In this document: piece by piece, positions 34,301 through 45,500 of the stretch
How the letters are laid out: each line of letters begins with the position of its first letter
Numbering within the stretch: the stretch's first letter is position 1
Assembly (NCBI RefSeq): GCF_932526225.1
Contig: NC_064047.1
Location: forward strand, 9,599,994 to 9,663,993
Reading direction: 5' to 3'
Source of the DNA: Nematostella vectensis
Lineage: Eukaryota > Cnidaria > Anthozoa > Actiniaria > Edwardsiidae
Length of the DNA stretch: 64,000 bases
The notes under the pieces: generated by a model
Database searches by the model: none
Told to the model about the DNA's origin: nothing
What the model saw: the letters and a program-made list of their open reading frames with translations, nothing else
Made by a program: the position numbers and the translations under genes

Positions 34301-34600
34301 GAATACTGCTTGATATTCCGTCAGAACTTATGGAACCCCATTTTCTGGGGAAACATCTGATTCTTTGCTAAGACATAGAAATAAATGTTTGTTTTTTCTT
34401 CCAATAGTTCTTGCCCTGCACTGGTGACCGAATAATAGCAACGGCTGCAGCTGACACCAAAGTACGGATACACAGCGTGGAAAAGAATGAGACCACCCAA
34501 GTGTATCACTGCCACATAGGTCGAGTCAAGAGGCTTGCAGTGGCTCCAAACATGCCTTCACTTGTGTGGAGTGCTTCAGAAGATGGGACTATAAGGTGTG

Positions 34601-34638
<38 letters not shown>

Positions 34639-37600
34639 TCTATCTGATTGCCTCAGTTTGCCCTTATTTTATTTTCTGCCCTTTTTACGATTGTCTGATT
34701 TTCTTTGTCCATCTGGCTTCCTTTTTCATCTGATTGTCTGTCTGTATTTTTATCTGACTGTCTCTGTCTGTTTGCCTTTTGATCTTTTTGTCTGTGTCTA
34801 TCTGTTCTTTCCACGGGCTAGAGGATAACTTCAACTGGATGTATTTGCCTTGGTACAGGGATACATGCTTTATCCGATTATCCTTCAGCCCGTGGTTCTT
34901 TCCATCTGATTGTCTCTGTCTGTTTGCCTCTTTATCTGATTGACTGTGTGTCTGTAGTTTTTATCTGATTGCCTGTGTGTCTGTAGTTTTTTTATCTGAT
35001 TCTCTGTCTGCACTTTTTGTCTGACTGTCTCTATATGTTTACCCTTTTTAACTGATTGCCTGTGTGTGTCAATCGTGTACTGATCTATCTGTCTTTACAG
35101 GCAATTCGACCTGAGGCAGCCCCATAGCTGTAACTCAAACAGCAAGAATTGCAACAATGTTCTCATCAACTTGAACGTCCATTCAAGTGCGCTGGCTGAG
35201 CCCAAATGCATTGCCATCAACCCACTTCGTCCTAACATGATGGCGATCGGTTGTAACGACCCCTTCGTTCGAATCTACGACCACCGAATGCTAGCAAAAT
35301 ACAACCTCGATATCCGAACCTCTGGCGCTCAGAGCCCCGAAGATTTCACTTTACCCGAAGGCTGTGTGACTTACTTCGCACCCGGCCACCTCCCGCCGAG
35401 GTTGACCCGAGATTTTCCGAAAAAATTCCGGACGTACGTGGCGACGTATGTGACGTTCAGTCCGGACGGTAGCGAAGTTCTCACGAACATGGGCGGGGAA
35501 CAGGTTTATCTGTTCGACATCAATCACCCGAATAAGCCAGTCAGCTATCAAAGATTAACTGGCACAACAAATGGTGTAGTCAAGAATGTAATAGACGGCA
35601 TGCAAATCCATCCATCCGGTGGGGGAACTAATGGGTATACTCTGAACGGTTTAAATGGGAAGACTCCCGTCCACGTATACAAGAGTAGCCCATATCTTAA
35701 AGGCAAGGGCCTAGATCTAGACCTACCTCCTAGGGCCCTGCATCTAAAAACTATAGGAAATGAAGCCTTTTGCAAACAGCAGTTCTTGACCGCTGTAAAC
35801 ATGTACAATGAGGCGCTGAATTTAGCGCCAAATTCTGCGGTGCTTTATGCCAACAGGGCTGCGGCTTTTATCAAGAGATCCTGGTAAGTGTTGCGTTGTT
35901 TCTATGGTACTACCTTTTGAGCCGTTGCTAGGGAAATTTGTTTGTTTTATAAAAGCTTCTGTTTAACGTGTTTTTCTCGCGCGGAAATGGCCGCCATCTT
36001 GTTTTTTCGCCATCTATTTGTATTCTCGAAAAACATATAAAAATTGCATTTTCTTCTACAAAATGTCGAAAGTTTAAGACTCCACCAGGAATTGAACCCG
36101 GAGCGCTTGCTTACGAGTCAAAGGTGCTAAACACTGGGCCACGGAATCAAGTTGGAAGGCGCGGAGTGATTTTAATCTATTAAACCGAATGTAGCGCTTT
36201 TCCCTTTCGTAGCAACGGAGTTTCGTAGCAACGAGATAGTACCATAGCCCCTAAATATCGCTGAGGTTTAATTAATGTGAGGGAATCTCGGTATATTGTG
36301 CTGGAATTACAGGTTGCCCAGTCTGCATTGTCCTGGCGTATGTGGCCTCTCACTTCTTCTGAGTGCTTTATGTTTGTAAAGCCCTACTATGTGGGATCAG
36401 TAGAAACGAGTGCCTTTTAAAATACTTAAATGCTTAATATTTAAAAGGGCATCCTTGTATTCTTGTATATTTATATATCAACAGCAACAATTGTAATAGT
36501 TCCTTATGTGAATATTTCTGTGGATTACAAGCTACAACTTTTATTTCGAGGGTATTTGTTCAGGATATTATCAAATGACGTGGCTATTCGCCCCACGTGA
36601 CTTCTTCTCTTCTCAGGGAGGGGGACGTCTATGCAGCATTGCGTGACTCACACGTGACTAACATTCCTCTCTTCTCTGGGAGGGGGACGTCTATGCAGCG
36701 TTGCGTGACTCACACGTGACTAACATTCCTCTTTTCTCAGGGAGGGGGACGTCTATGCAGCATTGCGTGACTCACACGTGACTAACATTCCTCTCTTCTC
36801 AGGGAGGGGGACGTCTATGCAGCGTTGCGTGACTGTCACAAGGCGCTAACCCTGGACCCAAATCACACCAAGGCGCATTTCCGTCAGGCGCGTTGCCTGT
36901 ACGAGTTACGTTGGTGCCAAGAGGCCCTATCTTGTCTTAATCACTTCAAAGAGCGGTTCCCCGATCAAGCCGAGGGCAGTGCAGCCAGGAGCCTGGAGCG
37001 GGACATCAGGGCCGCCGCATTCGCTGAGACCCAAGGTATATTCGTACAAGGGTTAAACTAGGGGTGACGTGATGATAAAGATGGTGGCGATAATTAGTGT
37101 GATGTTGGTGATGGTGGTGTTGATGACAGTGATGGTGGTGATTAGTACGGTGATGATGGTGGTGATTGTGGTGATGATAAAAGTGACGATGGTGATGATT
37201 ACGGTGGTGGTGGTGATGATGGCGGTGATGATCACTGTGGTATTGGTGATGATTACGGTGATGGTGGTGATGATTACGGTGATGATGGTGATGATTACGG
37301 TAATGGTGGTGATGATTACGGTGATGGTGGTGATGATAACGGTGATGGTGTTGATGATTACGGTGAAGGTGGTGATGATAACGGTGATGATTACGGTGAT
37401 GGTGGTGATGATAACGGTGATGGTGTTGATGATTACGGTGAAGGTGGTGATGATAACGGTGATGATTACGGTGAAGGTGGTGGTGATGACGGTGATGGTG
37501 GTGATGATAACAGTGAAGGTGGTGATGATTACGGTGATGTTGTTGGTGATTACGGTGATCTCGGTGATGATTACGGTGAAGGTGGTGATGATAGCGGTGA

Positions 37601-39552
37601 TGGTGGTGATGATTACGGTGATGATTACGGTGATGGTGGTGATGATAACGGTGATGGTGGTGATGATAACGGTGATGGTGGTGATGATTACGGTGAAGGT
37701 GGTGATGATAACGGTGAGGATTACGGTGATGGTGGTGATGATTACGGTGATGGTGGTGATGATAACATTGAAGGTGGTGATGATTACGGTGATGTTGGTG
37801 GTGATTACGGTGATCTCGGTGATGATTACGGTGAAGGTGGTGATGATAACGGTGATGGTGGTGATGATTACGGTGATGATGGTGATGATTACGGTGATGG
37901 TGGTAATGATAACGGTGATGGTGTTGATGATTACGGTGATGATTACGGTAATGGTGGTGATGATTACGATGATGATTACGGTGATGGTGGTGATGATTAC
38001 GGTAATGATTACGGTAATGGTGGTGATGATAACGGTGATGGTACGGTAATGGTGGTGATGGTACGGTAATGGTGGTGATGATAACGGTGGTGATTACGGT
38101 GATGGTGGTGATGATTACGGTAATGGTGGTGATGATAACGGTGATGGTGGTGATGATTACGGTGATGGTACGGTGATAATGGTGATGGTACGGTGATGGT
38201 GGTGATGATTACGAGGTTGGTACGGTGATGATTACGGTGATGGTACGGTGATGATTACGGTGATGGTACGGTGATGGTACGGTGATGGTGGTGATGATAA
38301 CGGTGATGGTACGGTGAGGGTGGTGATGATTACGGTGATGGTGTTGATGATTACGGTGATGGTACGGTAATTGTGGTGATGGTAAGGTAATAGTGGTGAT
38401 GATAACGGTGATGATTACGGTAATGGTGGTGATGATAACGGTGATGGTACGGTGATGGTACGGTGATGGTGGTGATGGTAAAGTAATGGTGGTGATGATA
38501 ACGGTGATGATTACGGTAATGGTGGTGATGATTACGGTGATGGTACGGTGATGGTGGTGATGATTACGGTGATGTTGGCGATGATTACTTTGATGTTGGT
38601 GATGATGACGGTGATCTCGGTAATGATGGCAGTTAAACATCGCTCGACTTCAGCAGAAGGAACTGCAGTGCCGTAACGCCTATAGGAGAGAGTTTTTTTC
38701 TCTCTAAAACTGCATGGAAACGACCAGTTTTCCTTATGTCTCTGTACCGTCCCCCTCCCCAAGTATTTCAAGTCCGTTACGGCCCTGCACTGTAATACGA
38801 CCGCAGTCATCAAGGACACACACTACTGTGTGTGATGTCAATGAGGATTATCGTGGATCGTCCATGTTAGTAAACGACAGTGATAATGTAATGTGGTGAT
38901 ATAGCAAAGATAGCTCATATTTAGATGACGAAGTTGACGTCGAGAATTGTCGAACTCCCTGTGCATAACCACCCTCCCCTCTCCTTTCCCAGAAAAAGAG
39001 CCCGAGGAGCCAAGTGAACCAGAGACCAGCGGCAGCACACGTCGGCGCAGGCGCCTCAGCCTAATCTCGGATCAGGAAAAGTCACTTCGTTCAACATCAT
39101 TCGACTACAGCCAGAGGTACTGCGGCCACTGTAATACGACTACGGACATCAAGGAGGCGAACTTCTTCGGTGACAACGGACAATATATAGTCGCCGGTAG
39201 CGACGACGGATCCTTCTTCATGTGGGATCGAAATACCACGAACTTAATACGCGTACTCAAAGGTGACGACTCCATCGTCAATTGCCTCCAGCCGCATCCG
39301 TCGGTCTGTATCCTAGCAACGAGTGGCATTGACCCTGTCATCAGGCTGTGGAGCCCGCGACCTGTTGATGGCAGCGGCGATACGCGGAAAGTCGACGAGC
39401 TAGAGGCGGCTGCACGCGCCAATCAAAGACGCATGAACGCTGACCCGCTAGAGGTCATGCTGATGAATATGGGATACAGGACACGCCTTTCCGTGGCGGA
39501 GGGGAGCGACGACGAGAGCGATGAGTTCCCCATGGCTTGCCGCCCGAATTGA
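31365..39552 (+). CDS. WDTC1: WD and tetratricopeptide repeats protein 1 (WDTC1)
   Basis: Eight exons: 31365-31412, 31509-31592, 33608-33654, 34085-34196, 34408-34595, 35101-35883, 36803-37035, 38993-39552. Phases agree and the total is 2055 nt (684 aa plus TGA); the human protein is of nearly equal length. Exons 2-5 carry the N-terminal WD repeats (PFVERLGLEKELE, GHTGCVNCLEW, LLASGSDDLNAIIWEP, GHTGNIFSIKF, WSASEDGTIRQFDLR). Exon 6 completes the propeller and begins the TPR block (IGNEAFCKQQF, YNEALNLAPNSAVLYANRAA). Exon 7 codes TPRs (KALTLDPNHTKAHFRQARCL). Exon 8 starts acidic, has an Arg cluster and ends with two further WD repeats (YIVAGSDDGSFFMWDR, LATSGIDPVIRLWSP). WDTC1 is a DDB1-CUL4 ubiquitin-ligase substrate receptor (DCAF9) and a conserved anti-adipogenic regulator. 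The exon 7 acceptor region is tandemly duplicated. Confidence 0.95.
32490..33466. repeat. WDTC1 intron 2 repeats interrupted by a SINE
   Basis: The 32520-32600 and 33290-33466 blocks match 27958-28050 and 28304-28498 in the same orientation and order. The SINE copy 2 lies between them, so the two loci look like copies of one longer interspersed repeat, one of them carrying the insertion. Confidence 0.6.
32785..33095 (+). mobile_element. tRNA-derived SINE, copy 2
   Basis: A perfect B box GGTTCGATTCC (32825-32835), then GTGAGTTGAGTTGGTTG, CGCCTTTGCTCCG, GGATTTTTCTCCGG, CAAAACCAACAATTTCC, a CAGCTGCGAGGAGAGT segment and an AT-rich tail follow the order of copy 1 at 1785-2130. The A box is decayed, so this copy is probably inactive. 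Confidence 0.8.
34596..35100. repeat. WDTC1 intron 5: TG microsatellite, pyrimidine repeats, hairpin
   Basis: A (TG)n run of about 30 bp starts just after the exon 5 donor (34603-34635). It is followed by degenerate TCTGATTGTCTGTCTG repeats to 35090. A foldback with ends CCACGGGCTAGAGGATAA and TTATCCTTCAGCCCGTGG spans 34811-34895. No exon is seen. Confidence 0.75.
36078..36148 (-). tRNA. tRNA-Thr(CGT)-like sequence in WDTC1 intron 6
   Basis: Read on the minus strand, a 7-bp acceptor stem pairs fully (GATTCCG with TGGAGTC, counting G-U). The T arm CCGGG-TTCAATT-CCTGG pairs, and the anticodon loop CTCGTAA gives CGT with T33 in place. The A-box region TGGCCCAGTGTTTAGCAC is close to consensus but the D stem is weak and one anticodon pair fails. 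There is no CCA and no clear T-run downstream was examined. A degenerate tRNA gene or the head of a tRNA-derived SINE is as likely as a working tRNA. It is antisense to the host gene. Confidence 0.45.
36594..36829 (+). repeat. Four 62-bp tandem copies of the WDTC1 exon 7 acceptor and exon start
   Basis: The unit contains a pyrimidine tract, CTCAG and the exon start GGAGGGGGACGTCTATGCAG. The exon-like start falls at 36617, 36679, 36741 and the real 36803, an exact 62-bp period. Copies 1-3 break off after GCGTGACT into CACACGTGACTAACATTC, while copy 4 continues into coding sequence. Copy 2 has CTG instead of CAG and so has lost its acceptor; copies 1 and 3 keep it. Confidence 0.95.
37066..38630. 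repeat. 1.5 kb GGTGATGATTACGGTGATG array in WDTC1 intron 7
   Basis: Imperfect units of about 18-21 bp (GGTGATGATTACGGTGATGG, with GATAACGGTGAAGG variants) fill most of the last intron. Longer blocks repeat, such as GGTGATTACGGTGATCTCGG near 37548 and 37800. Frames stay open for over 300 codons (for example 37069-38049) only because units are near multiples of three. The motif is related to the GGTGAT satellite at 11.7-17.2 kb. Confidence 0.9.
38777..38816 (+). pseudogene. Decayed duplicate of part of WDTC1 exon 8
   Basis: TACGGCCCTGCACTGTAATA, CGACCGCAGTCATCAAGGA resembles exon 8 at about 39119-39154 (TGCGGCCACTGTAATACGAC, TACGGACATCAAGGA) with a few changes and a 3-4 bp insertion. It lies some 340 bp before the homologous part of exon 8. 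Confidence 0.55.
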
Positions 39553-39715
39553 CAGAATTACAGAACGCCTGATTGACATCTGCCAGTCATGTTTGCCAAA
39601 ATAATATAGATCGCGAGTTAATGAGGAAGGTGAATTAGTAATGACTTGGCGCCCCAATTTACTGATGAAGTATGATTGACACATGCCTGTTTAAATTAAG
39701 CTCCTCTGATGATAA

Positions 39716-39721
39716 AATAAA
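39716..39721 (+). promoter_or_regulatory. AATAAA polyadenylation signal of WDTC1
   Basis: The first AATAAA after the WDTC1 stop is here, 164 nt downstream of it, in AT-rich sequence. The cleavage site is expected 10-30 nt further on. Confidence 0.6.
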
Positions 39722-40303
39722 CTAAGGACGTTATTTCTACAGTAGCGAACGTGGTTAGAGGAGTTTACACAGCAAACGTTCGCATCCTCAATTGACCTTG
39801 AAAGCTGGAAATCTCTCGTCGTGGTTTTATGGATAACATCTGAAATGTATCAGACAGAACGCATTTTCACGTGCTGCTATATTGAATTCCGAATCAAATC
39901 CCATTGTTTTCTGCCGTCGTCGTCCACGTTGCCGTCGTCGTTGCTTAAGGTCCCTATTGGAAAAGGGGGTGGGGGCACAATACAGAAGCTTTACACATGA
40001 CGAGTGCCAAGTTTGAAATCACGTGCAGTGACACGGGCAGTCTGATCGGGTACACGCTAGGCAAAAAATCTCGAAAATACGTTCGCCATGTATCAGGCTT
40101 CCTTTTGTTTGTCCGCTCACCAGAAGTCCAAAGACCCAAACATCTCATTTTCTTATCATTTTATAAGCAAAACTGGTGGGGGAATGGGGGTGGATGCCGC
40201 ACAGCGCTGTGACAGTTGGTTCTCCCTATGTGACACATGGTTAATATAATATTGGCACTTGTCAATCATTTTTTAAATAAAAGCAAGAGGCAGTTCAAAC
40301 CTT

Positions 40304-40381
40304 AGGCTAAGTTCAAACGTCGTATTATCCATGAGCCGAATTCAATGCAAATGCATGCAATACGACGTTTGAACTTAGCCT
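40304..40381. repeat. Hairpin with 23-bp perfect arms
   Basis: AGGCTAAGTTCAAACGTCGT plus ATT (40304-40326) is the exact inverse of 40359-40381. The loop is 32 bp and contains ATGCAAATGCATGCAA. Typical of a very short MITE. Confidence 0.85.
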
Positions 40382-40758
40382 CAAGGATAAAAAAAGAGCT
40401 ATGAATTGGTAATAAAACTTGCTGCAGAACACAATCTACATGGGACTCTAGACATGTGCAGATAGTGTTTCCGTATGCTTCGGCAGACTTTAATAATGGA
40501 AAGGTCTTTCTCTGGTCGCTTTAAACAAAAACGGATAAAAAAAAATAAATAAAAAGCATAGAGTCCTGTCGTATAAAGGCCAAACTCTCTAGAATTATAT
40601 ACCTCAGACTAGTTCAAATAATAACTCATTCATTGTTCTATAATAGGAAAAGACAGCGCTAGAATAAAACCCATTTTGTGGCTTGGAAGCCATTTCGCGG
40701 TTTGTTTTTAAAATATTACGCACGGAACATGCTCTAACATATATCCTTCCCACCCGCC

Positions 40759-40809
40759 GTGGTCTCTGTCACGCAAGGTTCCAACGAGCGCTTGCGTGAC
40801 AGAGACCAC
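40759..40809. repeat. Hairpin with 19-bp perfect arms
   Basis: GTGGTCTCTGTCACGCAAG (40759-40777) and CTTGCGTGACAGAGACCAC (40791-40809) are exact inverses around 13 bp. It stops 20 bp before the long-TIR element. Confidence 0.85.
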
Positions 40810-40829
40810 GACGGCTGCGAAGGAGACAT

Positions 40830-41976
40830 GTACAGGACCCGAAATGATCCCAGGACCCTAAACGATCCCAGGACCCGGAACGATCCCCAAAAGTTCCCCA
40901 ACTGATCCCGGGACCCGAAACGATCCCCAAGAGTCCCCGAAATAAACCCCAAGGAATTACAGTAATGGACAACTAAAGGAATGTGTAAGGATTGGCTTTC
41001 AGTTTTAAAAACATATGAAACATTTAGTTTTGTGTTATTAAAAGGAAATTTACATTAACTAAAACTATAGTATTAAGATTTTAATATACGACTGCGGGGG
41101 AAATACAGTGGTTGAGTCAGAAATTAACAATTCCTGTGATAGTAATTTGAAGAACCCGGCGTGGATAAATCATTTTTACATAGCAAGCCATAAAAGAAAG
41201 TCTTTACAGATAGGACATCCCGCTTTTCATAGGAAGCGAGATGTTTTAAAGTTATTTTCATCATATGAGATCATGCTGGGGTGTAACGCACGACTACATA
41301 AGGAAGTTCAAACTCACATAATATTGCTTTCAACAAAAGCCACATCCTCTAAATATTTTGCATCGGTAGTAGAAGGGTTGTTCGACTGTATTACTCAGTG
41401 TGCTTTTGTCATTCCATCTTCTCGGCCAAACCGGCTGCTTAAAATGTGTCGGTAAATATTCGCTCGTGTGGTCCAGGATTTCGTGGTGAAATACATGTTT
41501 GGTTGTCAAATGAATATCAATTTTTAGGGGTGATGTTTACCGGAAATGAGACTCTCATTTATAGTGTCAGAGTCATGTGTCGGAACCGCAAAATGTTAAG
41601 AGTGTGATGGAAGGTCAAAAGTTTGGTTGATCTGAGCAAAGCTGTGCTATGTCTATGCTGTATTCCTTTCAGTAGCAATTTGAAGTTGTGTATTTGTTTT
41701 GGACTCTGTTTATGGGTTTAACGCCGGGCAATGTAATAAATAGAAGAATTGTGTTGGAATTTAATATTTTAAAGTCACGTTGTTTAGAAATCAAGTATCT
41801 GTTAACCCTTTATTATGCTTCAAAATTGCAAGTATTTCTTCTGCTTTCCCTTTGTCCATTACCGCGATTCCTTGGCGTTGATTTCGGGGACTCCTCGGTA
41901 TCGGTTCGGGTCCGAGGATCAGTTGGGGTACTTTTGGGGATCATTTCGGGTCCTGGGATCATTTCGGGTCCTGTAC
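40830..41976. mobile_element. 1.15 kb foldback-type element with about 140-bp sub-repeated TIRs
   Basis: The left arm (40830-40975) starts GTACAGGACCCGAAATGATC. The right arm (about 41857-41976) ends GATCATTTCGGGTCCTGTAC. Both contain several short units of GGACCCGAAACGATCCC type, then CAAGAGTCCCCGAAAT or its equivalent, and an inner end GTAATGGACAA. The right arm lacks one sub-unit. The interior holds an open frame of 115 codons (41108-41455) without recognised homology, and is AT-rich. Superfamily unknown; no target duplication could be fixed. Confidence 0.8.
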
Positions 41977-42557
41977 AAGCCTTTTGAATTCTTCCTTCCC
42001 TGTTCAAACGGAAGTCAAAATTGAGTATAAAAAATAACCGGTAATTAATTTTATAAACTTGTTGACTTAAGGGGGACGACAAACACCCGATAAATTATAC
42101 TCAGATTTATGACGGTGGTTTGTTCTACAAGATGAGGGCGGAAGTTTGCGTGACTGAATCTTGGAAGGGAGGTTTTCCGGGAATTTTCCCTATCCCGTGA
42201 GCCTCTTGATGAGTCGTGGAACAAGCAAGAACGTTCCCGGCTAGCAGAGGCCTCTTTTCTCTGTATTTCGCTGGGCTACGCAATTCTGAAAATATAGCTG
42301 CAAACAATCACAAGTAGCTGCAGAGAAGACTAAAGGTGAGGGAGTTCCGCCGGAGCTAGGAGAGTCCGATTATCTTTTGCCTGCTTTTTGTTACTGATAA
42401 AACACAAACCGGAAGTTAATTCGAATCATCATTTTGGATCGATTTTTGAAGTCTATTGTAATGTGTGCAGGTTGGATAACAATGTTCTTATTTTACTACT
42501 TGTTAATTGCTTCATCATCGATTCCCTTAACGACAGAGAGCCTGACAGAGTGCAGCC

Positions 42558-45500
42558 ATGGAATTACCGACATTCGCAGTAGTAACTGTCCTACTTCTGC
42601 TGCCGACTAGGATTCTTGCACAGAAGAAAATATCTGCGTGTGCATGCGAGTTCCATGGAGACATTGTAAATTTGGAAAGCCTAGCATGGCAAGATGGACT
42701 TAGACCGAGGTATAGTTCATATTACACACTAAACAGCTTAGATTCTTTCGTACACACTTAGCCTGAACACTCCTTTAAATGTCATTGGGGGGGGGGGGGG
42801 GGGGGGGTAAACTCTCAAGAAAAGTAGACGGGGGTGATCCTCCTTTCTTTTAGGGTATTAACATTCGGCAAACTGCTACTCCTTCGGGGGTCTTCAAGGA
42901 TTTTTCCGATTCTGCTATCTCAGGGTATAAAATTTGACCAACTGCTATCCCTTAGGGGGTGTTAAAGGATTTTTCCGATTCTGCTATCTCTCAGGGTATA
43001 AAATTTGACCAACTGCTATTCCTTAGGGAATGTTTAATGGTTCTTCCGATTCTGCTATATCTTAGGGTTAAAAAATGCTTTGACCACACCCAATTTGCTA
43101 TCTCTAGGGGTAAGAATTGCTGTTGACCACACCCATAGTGCTATCCCTTACGGTTAAAATTGATTTTGAGGACAATCACCCCTGTCTATTTTTATCAGAT
43201 TCCCCTGGGTTATTGTTAGGACTTTCATTTATGTACTTTGTGATCTGTATTATTTACAGTGCCAAAGAATTGATTGATTTTTAATTTCTTGCCCCTGTGG
43301 GGGAGGCAGGAGAGAGAGGGGGAGGGGAATTTTTATTTTTCAGGAAGTTGAGAATTTCTTTATAAGCTACGATTTTTTTAGCTTTTTTTAAAGAGAGGTG
43401 TTACGCTTATGTTTCTTGCATGCCCTCCCCAGGCCCTTTTCGACTAAGTATGACTAATATGATTAAGTACCAGGAGCAGCATTTCCAAATATCTGCTTTA
43501 CCAACTCGACTTTGTGTGGAATGCACCTACTTTATAAAAGAAATTGTAATAGGTAACGAAATATTTGTTCCTTTTTTTTTTTAAATAGGTGTATACTAGT
43601 AAAAAAACATTTTGTTTGTCATTCCTCAGGTACAGTGTGAATTCATCAGGGTACACATTTGCCTACAATCCATGTGTGCCATACAAAACGACAGGATGTT
43701 CCAAGGATGTTGCTGTATGTGAATATTCCAAATTATTTTCTATTTTATGCAATCTTTGTTTAATTTTCTCTATGATAGCTTTCAAGCAATTTTTTCTTTA
43801 TCTAATCTAATAAGCATGTTTTTTTTTTGCTTGGAGCTTATTCTCATAAGAATATGTTTCACTATTACAATGCCATTATCAGTGTTCTTATTCTTTATTA
43901 TCAACATCATTGTTATTAGCTTTCAGTGCCACTTTGAGAGGACATACGATGGAAATGTTAAACTTTCCGAGCTAGGGCACAGCTTATAACCTGCTAGCAG
44001 ACTTTCTTCCTGTTTGTTTCTATCAGTTCACTTATCCATGTCCCAAGTTTGCTCTTTTGCGTTCTCGTTTTGTTTGTGTCTGCAGGAGAAACTTTGCTAA
44101 AACTTTTTTTTCAGGCAAGCAAGACATCCATTTTGACAAAAGACTGTGTAACCCTCGGCGACCAGGCGTCAATGGAGTGCACCAATGTTGATGGGTTTAA
44201 TGTGATGAAATACATGCGGCCTGATGAGTAAGTTCCCTCAAAGGGAAACTTAGGGTAGGGGCAAGCATACTTACTCCCTTGCACAGCTTGCAGGATGATC
44301 AGAAAATTTATGTGTACGAAGTCAAGTGTATAAGAGTATGAGAATTATGCAAAGCTTCAAAAATAAAGAATACAGAATCTTGATAAGAAAAAAAACAGTT
44401 CAACTATACTATAATATTATTATGCAACATATATTTTTTCTTTAAAAAAAATGCAATTTTTAATTTTTAAACATTTTCTGTATTGCACACCTGCCCCCCT
44501 TAGCAACTCTGATAGTTGATCAGTATGATATTTGACTTTCCTAATGATCATTTACCTTTTAGCAAATCATTCACCGTGTCTGTGTACGTGACATGCAACC
44601 ACAAGCTGGTCAAACCTGACGATGCACTTTTCAAGCTTCAAAGAGGCAGTGCCTCTCCTGTAAGTTATAATAATCAGAGACAGTGAGGAATTTTTTCACA
44701 GGGACATGAAAGTTGAAAATAGGAGGCGTAATGTTCAAATTTATTGCAAAATTTCTTACAATTGCAGCTACTTATCATTGCTATATGAAAATTAGGGAAC
44801 TCCCATAAAAACAGATGGGGGTTATTGTCAGCAAAATCAATTTTAAAGCGGAGAGATAGCAATTTTGGTGTGGCCAGAAAGCGATTTTTAACCCTAAAAG
44901 ATAGCACATTGGGCGTGGTCAAAGCTATATTTACTGTAACCAAAAAATAAATGATAAGAAACTACCATAGTTACCAAAAAATTAAGTTGACTTAGTTCCA
45001 GGCGTGTACACAGGAGGGTGCAAAGGGTGCACAGGAATCTTCAAATACTTTGCTTTTTCCATGATACCTATGAATGTGCACCCCCCCCCCCCCCCCACCC
45101 CCAATTGGCCAATCCTGGGAATGCGATTTTTGGCTTACTGTAAATTAAGTTTCTGGCATGAAACACCATTAAAGGCCTCCTAAAAGATAACTGAAACAAT
45201 CTTCGAATACCCTCAAGGGATAGAAGTTGGTCAAATATTATACCCTAAAAGATAAGACAATCATCAAGGGGAAAACTCTCCATAGAAGTAGACAGAGAGT
45301 GATCGTCCTATCTTTTAAGGTATAAAATTTTGACCAACTGCTATCTACCCCCTTGGAACAATCACCACTGTCAACTTTTATGGAAACCCCTGGTGTGTAA
45401 CTCACTGTCATTATAAATTTGTATGATTAATAGGAGTATGTGCTGTCCCATATGTGCGGCTGTGCTAATGCATGCCTAGTCACTACCCCAGCCACGCCTA

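Larger units (their letters stand above)
39722..42557. other. Intergenic DNA with hairpins and a long-TIR element
   Basis: It holds three foldback structures described separately (40304-40381, 40759-40809, 40830-41976). Outside them no coding exon was recognised. The last part (about 42300-42557) should carry the promoter and 5' UTR of the MRH-domain gene. Confidence 0.5.

Noticed and set aside
37069-38049. Open frame of 326 codons on the plus strand
   Set aside because: Low-complexity Met-Val-Ile-Thr translation of the GGTGATGATTACG repeat in WDTC1 intron 7.
41108-41455. 115-codon frame inside the foldback element as a host gene
   Set aside because: No recognisable domain or splice context, and it lies between long inverted arms.
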